This document shows positions 47,111 through 55,930 of a stretch of DNA of 64,000 nucleotides, in pieces. Location: positions 620,001 through 684,000 of the forward strand of contig NC_008609.1 in assembly GCF_000015045.1 (NCBI RefSeq), read 5' to 3'. A program made the translations under genes and the position numbers. The notes beneath the pieces were generated by a model. The model ran no database searches. It was not told where the DNA came from and saw only the letters and a program-made list of their open reading frames with translations. This DNA is from Pelobacter propionicus DSM 2379 (GTDB lineage: Bacteria > Desulfobacterota > Desulfuromonadia > Geobacterales > Pseudopelobacteraceae). Numbering within the stretch: the stretch's first letter is position 1; every line of letters starts with the position of its first letter.

Positions 47111-48331
47111 GTGAACAGCGTGGAATACAAATCCCCGGTACGATCAAACCTGGAACAGACCGCCGACCCGAACCATGTTCTGGTCAACATGGGTCCCTCC
47201 CATCCGGCCACCCACGGCACCATACAGATCATCGCCGCCCTGGACGGAGAGAGAGTCGCCAAAGCCGACATCCACTGCGGCTACCTGCACCGTGGCTTCG
47301 AGAAGGAATCGGAGCACCACACCTACCACAAGATCATCCCCTTCACCGACCGTTTGAACTACTGCTCGGCCCTGAACAACAACTTCGCCTACGTGGAAGG
47401 TGTGGAGAAACTCTTAGGCATCGAACTCACGCCGCGCTGCATCTACCTGCGCACGCTCCTGGCCGAATACAACCGGGTCGCCGACCACGTCACCTGCGTT
47501 GCTGCCACTGTCATGGAAATGGGCGCCATGACCGCGTTTTTGTACCTGATGACCATCCGCGACTATATCTTCGAGCACTTGAATCAGCTCACCGGCGCGC
47601 GCCTCACCTACTCCTTTGCCCGTGTCGGCGGCTTAAAGAACGACCTGCCCGACGGCTGGCTGGAGCGGCTGGAAGAGATCCTGCAGTTCACCGAGAAGTA
47701 CTGCGGCCGCATCCACGGGCTTCTGGACCGTAACCGCATCTTCATCGACCGTACCCGCGACGTGGGCGCCATGAGTCCCGAGCACGCGCTCAACTGGGGC
47801 TACACCGGCCCGATCCTGCGCTCCACCGGCGCCAAGATCGACATCAGGAAAGACAACCCGTATCTCGCCTATGCCGACCTTGACTTCGAAGTCCCCGTCG
47901 GTATCAAGGGGGACAACTACGACCGTTACTACGTGCGCATGCGCGAGATCGACGAATCAATCTCCATGGTCAGGCAGTGCATGAAGAAACTTCCCGACGG
48001 CCCGGTCAACATCGACGACCGCCGGATCATGTATCCCACCAAAGACAAGGTCTACACCAAGATCGAATACCTGATCAGCCACTTCAAACTGGTCATCGAC
48101 GGCATCCAGGTACCTGCCGGCGAAATCTACGTAAGCCACGAAGCGCCCAACGGCGAGCTCGGCTTCTACCTGATCAGCGACGGCAGCGGCCGTCCCTACA
48201 AACTGCATGTCAGAAGTCCCAGCTTCGCGCACATGGGTGGCATGCACACCCTGCTGGAGGGATATCAAGTCGCCGACGTCATCGCCACCTTCGGCTCCAT
48301 GAACATGATCGGCGGGGAGTGTGACCGATGA
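47111..48331 (+). CDS. nuoD: Complex I subunit D (NuoD)
   Basis: A 406-residue quinone-site subunit related to hydrogenase large subunits. NMGPSHPATHGTIQIIAALDGE, GYLHRGFEKESEHHTYHKIIPFTDRLNYCSALNNNF and the C-terminal FGSMNMIGGECDR are typical. The nickel-binding CxxC pairs are absent, unlike in the hydrogenase subunit at 12906. The start may be GTG 47111 or GTG 47120; the latter has a better AGGTGA site. It overlaps nuoE by 4 bases. Confidence 0.95.
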   Translation: MNSVEYKSPVRSNLEQTADPNHVLVNMGPSHPATHGTIQIIAALDGERVAKADIHCGYLHRGFEKESEHHTYHKIIPFTDRLNYCSALNNNFAYVEGVEKLLGIELTPRCIYLRTLLAEYNRVADHVTCVAATVMEMGAMTAFLYLMTIRDYIFEHLNQLTGARLTYSFARVGGLKNDLPDGWLERLEEILQFTEKYCGRIHGLLDRNRIFIDRTRDVGAMSPEHALNWGYTGPILRSTGAKIDIRKDNPYLAYADLDFEVPVGIKGDNYDRYYVRMREIDESISMVRQCMKKLPDGPVNIDDRRIMYPTKDKVYTKIEYLISHFKLVIDGIQVPAGEIYVSHEAPNGELGFYLISDGSGRPYKLHVRSPSFAHMGGMHTLLEGYQVADVIATFGSMNMIGGECDR

Positions 48332-48792
48332 GCTGTATAGAAGAGAAATTCGCCCAATTGCGCGCCACCTACCCCAAGGAGCTGAACTCCTCCCTGGTCA
48401 TGCCTTTCTTAAGGATCATGCTGGACGAGAAGAAGAGCCTTGGCGAGAGCGACGCCGTCTTCATCGCCAACTACCTGGGTCTTCCGGCCATGCAGGTCAA
48501 AGAAGCGCTCACCTGGTACACCATGTTCTACCGCCACCCGGTGGGCACGCACGTCATCAAGGTCTGCCGCAACATCGCCTGCTCCCTCATGGGCGCCGAG
48601 CGGATCATCGACCACCTCTCCCAGAAACTGGGTATCAAACCGGGCGAGACCACCGCTGACGGCCGTTTCACCCTGCTTCTCGTCGAATGCCTGGCCTCCT
48701 GCGGCACCGCCCCGGTCATGCAGATCGACGACACCTATCACGAGCAACTGACCGAAGCAAAAATCGATCAGATCTTGAAGGGGCTTTCATGA
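48328..48792 (+). CDS. nuoE: Complex I subunit E (NuoE)
   Basis: A 154-residue thioredoxin-fold subunit with one 2Fe-2S cluster. The ligands are in VCRNIACSLMGAE and LVECLASCGTAPVMQ. It is part of the NADH-oxidising module with NuoF and NuoG. It overlaps nuoD and nuoF by 4 bases each. Confidence 0.95.
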   Translation: MSCIEEKFAQLRATYPKELNSSLVMPFLRIMLDEKKSLGESDAVFIANYLGLPAMQVKEALTWYTMFYRHPVGTHVIKVCRNIACSLMGAERIIDHLSQKLGIKPGETTADGRFTLLLVECLASCGTAPVMQIDDTYHEQLTEAKIDQILKGLS

Positions 48793-50072
48793 CAAGCGAG
48801 AGAATCTTCTTCAATTTCCCCGTAACCGCCGACTCCCATACGCTTAAAGCGTACCAGGGGCGTGGCGGCTACCAGGCCCTTGAGAACGCCCTCAAGACCC
48901 TGCAGCCCATCGACGTGGAGAAGGAAGTCATGGCATCGGGTCTTCGTGGCCGCGGCGGCGCCGGCTTCCCCACCGGCAGCAAATGGTCCTTCGTCAACAA
49001 GAAGGCCCCCGTCGTCTACCTCTGCTGCAACGCCGACGAAGGGGAGCCGGGCACCTTCAAAGACCGCTGGATCTTCGAGCACAACTCCCACCAGCTCATC
49101 GAAGGGATGATCCTGGCCGCCTACGCGCTTAACGTCAGAAACGCCTTCATCTACATCAGGGGTGAATTCGACCTCTCCTTCAGAAGGCTCATGGACGCCA
49201 TGAGTGAGGCCTACAAAGCCGGCTACCTGGGCGAGAACATCCTGGGCAGCTCCTTCTCCTGCGACATCCGGGTCATGCAGGGTGGCGGCGCCTACGTCTG
49301 CGGCGAGGAATCCAGCCTTTATACATCCATCGAAGGCTTCAAGGGCTACCCGCGCAACAAGCCGCCCTTCCCGGCCGTGCAGGGCCTCTACAAAGCCCCC
49401 ACCGTCGTCAACAACGTGGAGACCTTGGCCAACGTTCCCTGGATCATGACCAACGGCGCCAAGGCCTTTAGCGCCATGGGCACCGAGAAGCACCCCGGCA
49501 CCAAGATCTTCGGCGTCTCCGGCCACGTCAAAAAACCGGGCCTGTATGAACTTCCCCTGGGCTACCCCTTAAAGAAACTGATCTTCGAGGAGTGCGGCGG
49601 AATCCTGAACGGCAAAGAGCTCAAAGCCGTCATCCCGGGCGGCTCCTCCACCCCGATTCTCTTGCCCCAAGACGTGGAGACCGCCAACCTGGATGCCGAA
49701 TGCCTCTCCACCTACCGCACCATGCTCGGTTCCGGCGGGGTCATCGTCATCGCCGAAGGGGTCTGCATGGTCAGACTGCTGCACACGCTAAGCCGCTTCT
49801 ACGCCCACGAATCCTGCGGCCAGTGCACCCCCTGCCGCGAGGGAAGCGCCTGGATGAACGACATCATCAGCCGCATCGTAGCTGGCAAGGGAGTCAAGGG
49901 AGACCTGGAGAGTCTGGAGCGGATCACCAAGGGCATCATGGGCAACACCGTCTGCGCCCTGGGCGACGCCGCCTCCATGCCGGTCATAAACTTCATCACG
50001 AAATTCAGAGCGGAATTCGACTACTACATCGAACACGGTCGTTCCATGAACGACGGTCGTTTGGAAATCTGA
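48789..50072 (+). CDS. nuoF: Complex I subunit F (NuoF), NADH-binding
   Basis: A 427-residue FMN and NADH-binding subunit. GLRGRGGAGFPTGSKWSFV, NADEGEPGTFKDR and GAYVCGEESSLYTSIEG form the FMN/NADH site. The 4Fe-4S ligands are in ESCGQCTPCREG. ATG 48789 overlaps the nuoE stop; the open frame further upstream is a shadow. Confidence 0.96.
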   Translation: MTSERIFFNFPVTADSHTLKAYQGRGGYQALENALKTLQPIDVEKEVMASGLRGRGGAGFPTGSKWSFVNKKAPVVYLCCNADEGEPGTFKDRWIFEHNSHQLIEGMILAAYALNVRNAFIYIRGEFDLSFRRLMDAMSEAYKAGYLGENILGSSFSCDIRVMQGGGAYVCGEESSLYTSIEGFKGYPRNKPPFPAVQGLYKAPTVVNNVETLANVPWIMTNGAKAFSAMGTEKHPGTKIFGVSGHVKKPGLYELPLGYPLKKLIFEECGGILNGKELKAVIPGGSSTPILLPQDVETANLDAECLSTYRTMLGSGGVIVIAEGVCMVRLLHTLSRFYAHESCGQCTPCREGSAWMNDIISRIVAGKGVKGDLESLERITKGIMGNTVCALGDAASMPVINFITKFRAEFDYYIEHGRSMNDGRLEI

Positions 50073-50079
50073 AGGCGCC

Positions 50080-51486
50080 ATGATTGAACTAAAGATCGAC
50101 AACCAAGTCATCGAGACGCAGGAAGGCGAAACCGTAATGGAAGCGGCGCTCAGGCACGGCATCCATATTCCCCACCTCTGCTATCACCCCTGCCTCTCCA
50201 TCGCCGGTAACTGCCGCATCTGCCTGGTGCAGGTCAACGGTCGTCCCAAACTCATGCCGGCCTGCAACCTGCCCATCACCCCGGGAATGGAGATCGAAAC
50301 GGACAGCGAACCGGTTCGGGCCGCCCGGCGTGCCGTCATGCAGTTCATCACCTTAAACCACCCGGTGGACTGCGGCATCTGCGACAAGGCGGGCGAGTGC
50401 CGGCTGCAGGAATACCAGATGAAGTACGGGGCGGATGAACCGTTCAACATCGATGCCAAGCACCACAAGCCCAAGTTCTACGACCTCTCCGACAGGATCG
50501 TCTACGACGCCGAGCGCTGCATCCTCTGCAGCCGCTGCGTGCGCTTCACCCGCGAAGTCTCCGGCTCCTTCCAGTTGGGCATCGTCGAGCGGGGCAGCCA
50601 CTCCCGGGTCGAGCGCCTGGACCAGGGGACCTTCGACGACCCCTACTCGGACAACGTCACCACCATCTGTCCCGTGGGAGCGCTCCTCTCCCGCGACTTC
50701 CTCTACAAGAGCCGGGTCTGGTACCTGGAGCCGGTTCGTTCCGTCTGTCCCGGCTGCGCCAGGGGCTGCAGCATCAACATCTGGAAACGGGCCCACCACT
50801 GGCATCTGCGCGCCCTGGGCGAAGAGAAAAACCGCATGGTCTATAGGGTCACGCCGTGCGACAACCCGGAGATCAACGGTCCCTGGATCTGCAACAAAGG
50901 CTTCGACCTGCCCAAAGAACTCATGAAACGCCCCAGGGCGCTGCGTCCCCTGGTGCACGGCGCCTTCGTCGGCCTGGAAGAAACCATCGGCGAAGCCAAA
51001 CGGCTCATCTCCCAGGCATCGAGCCCGGCCATCCTGGTCTCGGCGTGGGCCTCCAACGAAGAGCTGGCCGCCTTCAAACAGCACCTGGGCGAGCGCTTCA
51101 CCGTCTACACCCGCCAGGACGCAGGCCCCGAGAAAGGGGAGATCGTCGAAGACAACGTCCTGATCAAGGGTGACAAGAACCCCAACAGCAGAGGCGTGGC
51201 AGACCTGTTCGGTAGCCAGGCCTACAGCCAGGCCGGCCACGACCTGGTCATCGTCTGGGGCGAAGGGGTCAGACTCTCCGACCTGGGCAGCGCCACCGTC
51301 ATCCAGCTGTCCTCCTTTGAGAACGCCCAGGACAAAAACGCCGACATCCTGATCCCCATCTCCACCTTCATGGAGCGGAGCGGGAGCTTCACCAACTTCG
51401 AAGGCACGGCGAACTGTTTTGACAAAGTGTTCGACAAACCGGAGCTGGTCCAGCATGCCGGCGAACTGTTCGGGAGGCTCGCATGA
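50080..51486 (+). CDS. nuoG: Complex I subunit G (NuoG), short form
   Basis: A 468-residue iron-sulfur subunit. The N-terminal half is complete: a 2Fe-2S domain (CYHPCLSIAGNCRIC), the His-Cys cluster region (CGICDKAGECRLQEYQ), the 4Fe-4S region (ERCILCSRCVRF and TICPVGALL) and a molybdopterin-type cluster (SVCPGCARGCSIN). The remaining molybdopterin-like domain is much shorter than in E. coli NuoG (about 900 residues). The frame is open and the next gene overlaps by 4 bases, so this looks like a genuine compact form, not a truncation. Confidence 0.93.
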   Translation: MIELKIDNQVIETQEGETVMEAALRHGIHIPHLCYHPCLSIAGNCRICLVQVNGRPKLMPACNLPITPGMEIETDSEPVRAARRAVMQFITLNHPVDCGICDKAGECRLQEYQMKYGADEPFNIDAKHHKPKFYDLSDRIVYDAERCILCSRCVRFTREVSGSFQLGIVERGSHSRVERLDQGTFDDPYSDNVTTICPVGALLSRDFLYKSRVWYLEPVRSVCPGCARGCSINIWKRAHHWHLRALGEEKNRMVYRVTPCDNPEINGPWICNKGFDLPKELMKRPRALRPLVHGAFVGLEETIGEAKRLISQASSPAILVSAWASNEELAAFKQHLGERFTVYTRQDAGPEKGEIVEDNVLIKGDKNPNSRGVADLFGSQAYSQAGHDLVIVWGEGVRLSDLGSATVIQLSSFENAQDKNADILIPISTFMERSGSFTNFEGTANCFDKVFDKPELVQHAGELFGRLA

Positions 51487-52652
51487 TACAGGACCTGATC
51501 GTCTACCTCATCTTCATGGGCTACGCCATCGCCGTCATGGCCGGCGTCGCCACCATCTTCACCTGGGTGGAGCGCAAGCAGTCGGCCATCATGGCCGACC
51601 GCATCGGCGCCAACCGCTGCTACCTGCGCATCCCCTTCACCAACGTCAAGATCGTTGCCTGGGGCCTCATCCACGGTATCGCCGACGGCAGCAAGATGCT
51701 CTTAAAGGAGAACTTCACCCCCACCACCTACGACCGCTTCTGCTACAACCTGGCCCCCTGGCTGGCCCTCGCCCCGGTGCTCCTGGTCTTCTCCGCCATC
51801 CCCTTCGGCGGGACGCTTGTCCCGGGCAAACTGATCGACCCGGCCAGCTTCCCCCAGCTCTCCCAGATCATGGTCAACTTCTTCGGGGACAAGAGCTATG
51901 TCATGCAGGTAGCCCGACTTGACGCCGGCATCCTGGTGATCCTGGCCATCTCCGGCATCGGCATCCTGGGCACCATGCTGGCCGGCTGGTCCTCCAACAA
52001 CAAATTCTCCCTGCTGGGCGCCGCCCGCGCCGCCTCGCAGATGATCTCCTACGAAGTCTCCATGGGTCTGGCTTTAATCAGCCTGGTGGTCACCTACGGC
52101 ACCCTGGATCTCAACGACATGGTGGTCTGGCAGTCGGGCCTGCTCTTCGGCGTACTTCCCGCCTGGGGCATCATCCTGCAGCCCCTGGCCTTTGTGCTGT
52201 TCCTCACCGCCTGCATCGCCGAGAACAAACGCGTCCCCTTCGACCTTCCGGAATGTGAATCGGAACTGGTTTCCGGCTACTTCACCGAATACACCGCCAT
52301 GAAGATGGGTATCTTCATGCTCAGTGAATTCATCGAGATCGTCGTCGTCTCGGCGCTTCTGGTCACCGTCTTTCTGGGCGGCTACAACCTGCCGTACTTA
52401 ACCGACGCCGGGTTCGTGCTCCCCATGGGCAAAACCATCGCCCTGTCCCATGCAACTGTTGTCCTTGTGCAGATAGTCACCTTCCTGGTGAAGGTATTCC
52501 TGATCGGCTGCTTCCAGATCCAGATTCGCTGGTCCGTGCCCCGTTTCCGCTATGACCAGCTCATGCGATTCGGCTGGAAGTTCCTGCTTCCCCTGGCCGC
52601 CCTGAACCTCGTTGCCACGGCATGTGTCCGCTGGTTCACGCTGAAAGGATGA
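51483..52652 (+). CDS. nuoH: Complex I subunit H (NuoH)
   Basis: A 389-residue membrane subunit near the quinone site. WVERKQSAIMADRIGANRC and ENKRVPFDLPECESELVSGYFTEY are the NuoH signatures. It is longer than usual (about 330 residues) by an insertion around residues 120-170, including a periplasmic-type loop (KLIDPASFPQLSQIMVNFFG). It overlaps nuoG by 4 bases. Confidence 0.94.
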   Translation: MIQDLIVYLIFMGYAIAVMAGVATIFTWVERKQSAIMADRIGANRCYLRIPFTNVKIVAWGLIHGIADGSKMLLKENFTPTTYDRFCYNLAPWLALAPVLLVFSAIPFGGTLVPGKLIDPASFPQLSQIMVNFFGDKSYVMQVARLDAGILVILAISGIGILGTMLAGWSSNNKFSLLGAARAASQMISYEVSMGLALISLVVTYGTLDLNDMVVWQSGLLFGVLPAWGIILQPLAFVLFLTACIAENKRVPFDLPECESELVSGYFTEYTAMKMGIFMLSEFIEIVVVSALLVTVFLGGYNLPYLTDAGFVLPMGKTIALSHATVVLVQIVTFLVKVFLIGCFQIQIRWSVPRFRYDQLMRFGWKFLLPLAALNLVATACVRWFTLKG

Positions 52653-52653
52653 T

Positions 52654-53214
52654 ATGAAGAAAGAGTACTGGAATAAGCCAACCATGGATCTGTGGGATCG
52701 CCTCTACATCTTCGAGGTGATCCGCGGGCTCTGCATCACCGGATCGGTCTTCTTCGGCAACATGTGGAAATGGCTCACCTTCCGCAAGGGTGCCTTAACC
52801 GCCTACTATCCGGAAGAACTGCGGGCCGACTACTCCAGCGCCAACCGGGGCCGGCACCTCCTGACCACGCGTGCCGACGGCAAGGTACAGTGCGTATCGT
52901 GCAACATGTGCGCCACGGTCTGCCCTGCCTACTGCATCGAGATCCAGTCCGCCGCCGACTTTAACGACCCGTTCCACCCCAAGTCCCCGGACCGGTTCGA
53001 GATCGACTACTCGCGCTGCATCTTCTGCGGTTTCTGTGTCGAAGCCTGCCCCGAAGACGCCATCCGCATGTCCAAGGACACGCCCAACTTCCCCGGCTTC
53101 GACCGGGAGAACATGTGGGCCACCCAGGACCTGCTCATGAACTGGCAGCCTGCGAGTGACGCGGCCAAGAGCTACCCCGGCTCCGGTCAGGCCCATCAGG
53201 AGGTTCATCCGTGA
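52654..53214 (+). CDS. nuoI: Complex I subunit I (NuoI)
   Basis: A 186-residue 2[4Fe-4S] subunit. The cluster motifs are CVSCNMCATVCP and CIFCGFCVEACP. The N-terminal part (VIRGLCITGSVFFGNMWKWLTF) is the amphipathic membrane-associated segment. It overlaps nuoJ by 4 bases. Confidence 0.95.
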   Translation: MKKEYWNKPTMDLWDRLYIFEVIRGLCITGSVFFGNMWKWLTFRKGALTAYYPEELRADYSSANRGRHLLTTRADGKVQCVSCNMCATVCPAYCIEIQSAADFNDPFHPKSPDRFEIDYSRCIFCGFCVEACPEDAIRMSKDTPNFPGFDRENMWATQDLLMNWQPASDAAKSYPGSGQAHQEVHP

Positions 53215-53705
53215 TCGACGTCTTCATCGCCTTCTTCAGTCTGCTGGCGGTCATCTTCGCCGCTCTGGTCCTGACACTGCGTCAGCCCATGCGCTGCGCC
53301 CTGGCCCTGGTCAGCCACATGATCTGCCTTGCCGGCATCTACGCCGCCCTTGGCGCCCATGTCATCGCCATGTTCCAGGTCCTGATCTACGTCGGCGCCG
53401 TCATGGTCTTCATGGTCTACACCATCATGCTGCTTGACGACCGCGACGACTCCTACCGCCACCCCTATGCCCGGAAGATCGTCCCGGCTGTCGTGGTTGG
53501 CTTGGGCTTCGCCGCCGTTGTCTGGGCCGCCATCGGCTACCTGCCCGCGCAGCCCGCCGCTGCCGCGCCGGCCGTCGACCCCTTCACCTTCGCCGCCTTT
53601 TCGCTTTCGTTCATGAAGTACTACTGGTTTCACTTCGAACTTGCCACCGTGCTGCTCCTGATCGGCGTCGTCGCCGCCTGGACCGCGGTCAAGGAGGGGC
53701 TCTAA
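53211..53705 (+). CDS. nuoJ: Complex I subunit J (NuoJ)
   Basis: A 164-residue membrane subunit with five helices. RQPMRCALALVSHMICLAGIYAALGAHVIAMFQVLIYVGAVMVFMVYTIMLL is the typical NuoJ core, including the segment where a pi-bulge forms in complex I. It shares one base with nuoK. Confidence 0.93.
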   Translation: MIDVFIAFFSLLAVIFAALVLTLRQPMRCALALVSHMICLAGIYAALGAHVIAMFQVLIYVGAVMVFMVYTIMLLDDRDDSYRHPYARKIVPAVVVGLGFAAVVWAAIGYLPAQPAAAAPAVDPFTFAAFSLSFMKYYWFHFELATVLLLIGVVAAWTAVKEGL

Positions 53706-54007
53706 TGGATCGGTATCAATTCCTGACTACCCTTGCGGGACTCATCTTCTCCCTGGGTCTTCTGGGAGTCGTCCTTCGCCGCAACCTGCTGGTGGTCATG
53801 ATGTGCCTGGAAATCCTGCTCAACGCCGTTGTGTTAAGCTTCGTCGGCTTCGCCGTCAGAAGCCAGACCCTGCCGGGCATCGCCATGACCTTCTTCATCT
53901 ACGTCGCCGCATCCTGCGAAATCGCCCTGGCCATGGCCATCGTCGTACTGCTTGTCAAACGCCGCGGTTCACTGGATCTGGGCGCACACCAGGAACTGAA
54001 AGGGTAG
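53705..54007 (+). CDS. nuoK: Complex I subunit K (NuoK)
   Basis: A 100-residue, three-helix subunit. The conserved membrane glutamates are in VVMMCLEILLNAVVL and VAASCEIALAMAIVV. The position between nuoJ and nuoL is standard. Confidence 0.94.
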   Translation: MDRYQFLTTLAGLIFSLGLLGVVLRRNLLVVMMCLEILLNAVVLSFVGFAVRSQTLPGIAMTFFIYVAASCEIALAMAIVVLLVKRRGSLDLGAHQELKG

Positions 54008-54010
54008 GCA

Positions 54011-55930
54011 ATGATCAAACTGACGCTCATACCGCTCCTGCCGTTGTTGGGCTTTTTGTTCAACGGCCTCTTCGGCAACCGTCTTCCCCGCTGGGTGGTC
54101 TCCACCATCGCCTGCGGGCTGCCTGCGCTCTCCTTCCTGGTCACGCTGGTCCTGTACAGTAGCCTCGTCGCCACGGGCCAGCCCATAGCCGAGACCCTCT
54201 ACACCTGGGTGGCCCTGGATCCGCTCAACGTGGACGTGGCCTTCTACCTGGACCAGGCCTCCGCCGTCATGTGCCTGGTGGTCACCGGGGTCGGTACCCT
54301 GATCCACCTGTACTCCGTGGGCTACATGTCCCATGACGAAGACCAGCCGCGCTACTTCGCGTACCTGAACCTGTTTTTGTTCTTCATGCTCATGCTGGTC
54401 CTGGGCAAGAACATGATCATGCTCTTCGCCGGCTGGGAAGGGGTGGGTCTGGCCTCCTACCTGCTCATCGGCTTCTGGTACCAGGACGACGAGAAATCCG
54501 CCGCCGGCATGAAAGCCTTCATCGTCAACCGCGTAGGCGACACCGGCTTTGTCCTGGCCGCGCTTCTGATCTTCTCCTACTCCCACACCCTTGACTTCCA
54601 GGGGATAAACGCCTACTTCGGTACGGCCGGGCTTCCGGTCTCCACCATGAACCTGATCGGGATCCTGCTCTTGATCGGCGCCTGCGGCAAATCGGCCCAG
54701 ATTCCGCTCCATGTCTGGCTGCCCGACGCCATGGCCGGCCCCACCCCGGTCTCGGCCCTGATCCACGCCGCCACCATGGTCACCGCCGGCGTGTATCTCC
54801 TCTCCCGCATGAACGGTGTCCTCTTGCAGGCCCCCGGCGCCATGCAGGTCGTCATGTGGGGCGGGGCACTCACCGCCTTTGTGGGCGCCACCATGGGTCT
54901 CACCCAGTACAACCTGAAGAAAGTGCTGGCCTACTCCACCATGAGCCAGATCGGCTACATGTTCATGGCCTGCGGCCTGGGCTCCTTCTCCGCCGCCATG
55001 TTCCACCTGTACAGCCATGCCTTCTTCAAAGCCTGCCTGTTCCTCGGCGCCGGCGCCGTCCTGCACGCCCTGCACGGCGAAGAAGACATGAGGAAAATGG
55101 GCGGCCTGGCCAAGAAGATGCCCCTCACCTTTGTCACCTTCCTGGCGGGCAGCCTGGCCCTGTGCGGCGTGCCCCCCTTTGCCGGCTTCTTCTCCAAGGA
55201 CGAGATCCTCTGGAGCGCCTTTGCCTCGGCCCACGGCGGCTCCACCGCCCTGTGGCTGGTGGGCGCAGTCGCCGCCGGCATGACCTCCTTCTACATGTTC
55301 CGGGCCATCATCATGACCTTCTTTGGTCAAGACAACGTGCCCGCGAAACTGAAACACGGCATCCACGAGCCCCCCTTCAGCATGGCCATCGTCCTGATCA
55401 TCTTAGGCGTAAGCTCCGTCGCTGCCGGCTTCATCGGCCTGCCCCAGGTACTGGCCGACAAGTTTGGCTTCGGCTCCCCCTTCTTCAGCTTCCTTGAACC
55501 GGTCTTCGGTCACCACGCCCTGAAAGCGGGCGTCACCCACCAGACCGAACTCATGTTCATGGGTATCTCCATCGCCATCGCCCTGGGCGGCATCTTCCTG
55601 GCATGGGTCTTCTACGGCCTGAACCCGGCCCTGCCCGAAGCCATCAAGAAGAAAGCCGGCTGCATCTACACTACCATCAGCCAGGGATACTACTTCGACG
55701 CCATCTACGAGAAAGTCATCGTCAAATCCCTGGACACGCTATCGGACTCAGTACTCTACAACATAGCGGAGAAACTCTTGAACTACGTCACCATCGTCAA
55801 AGCAGGAGCCACAGCGCGCTACAGCGCCAACCTCCTCTCCCGCATGCAGAGCGGCAACGTCCAGGCCTATGTGCTCTACGCCCTGGCCGGGCTGGCCCTG
55901 ATCATCTGGTGGGGGGTGGCCAATGCCTAG
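54011..55930 (+). CDS. nuoL: Complex I subunit L (NuoL)
   Basis: A 639-residue antiporter-like subunit with the long lateral C-terminal helix. Motifs are FAGWEGVGLASYLLIGFWY, GKSAQIPLHVWLPDAMAGPTPVSALIHAATMVTAGVYLL and YNLKKVLAYSTMSQIGYM. It overlaps nuoM by 8 bases. Confidence 0.96.
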   Translation: MIKLTLIPLLPLLGFLFNGLFGNRLPRWVVSTIACGLPALSFLVTLVLYSSLVATGQPIAETLYTWVALDPLNVDVAFYLDQASAVMCLVVTGVGTLIHLYSVGYMSHDEDQPRYFAYLNLFLFFMLMLVLGKNMIMLFAGWEGVGLASYLLIGFWYQDDEKSAAGMKAFIVNRVGDTGFVLAALLIFSYSHTLDFQGINAYFGTAGLPVSTMNLIGILLLIGACGKSAQIPLHVWLPDAMAGPTPVSALIHAATMVTAGVYLLSRMNGVLLQAPGAMQVVMWGGALTAFVGATMGLTQYNLKKVLAYSTMSQIGYMFMACGLGSFSAAMFHLYSHAFFKACLFLGAGAVLHALHGEEDMRKMGGLAKKMPLTFVTFLAGSLALCGVPPFAGFFSKDEILWSAFASAHGGSTALWLVGAVAAGMTSFYMFRAIIMTFFGQDNVPAKLKHGIHEPPFSMAIVLIILGVSSVAAGFIGLPQVLADKFGFGSPFFSFLEPVFGHHALKAGVTHQTELMFMGISIAIALGGIFLAWVFYGLNPALPEAIKKKAGCIYTTISQGYYFDAIYEKVIVKSLDTLSDSVLYNIAEKLLNYVTIVKAGATARYSANLLSRMQSGNVQAYVLYALAGLALIIWWGVANA

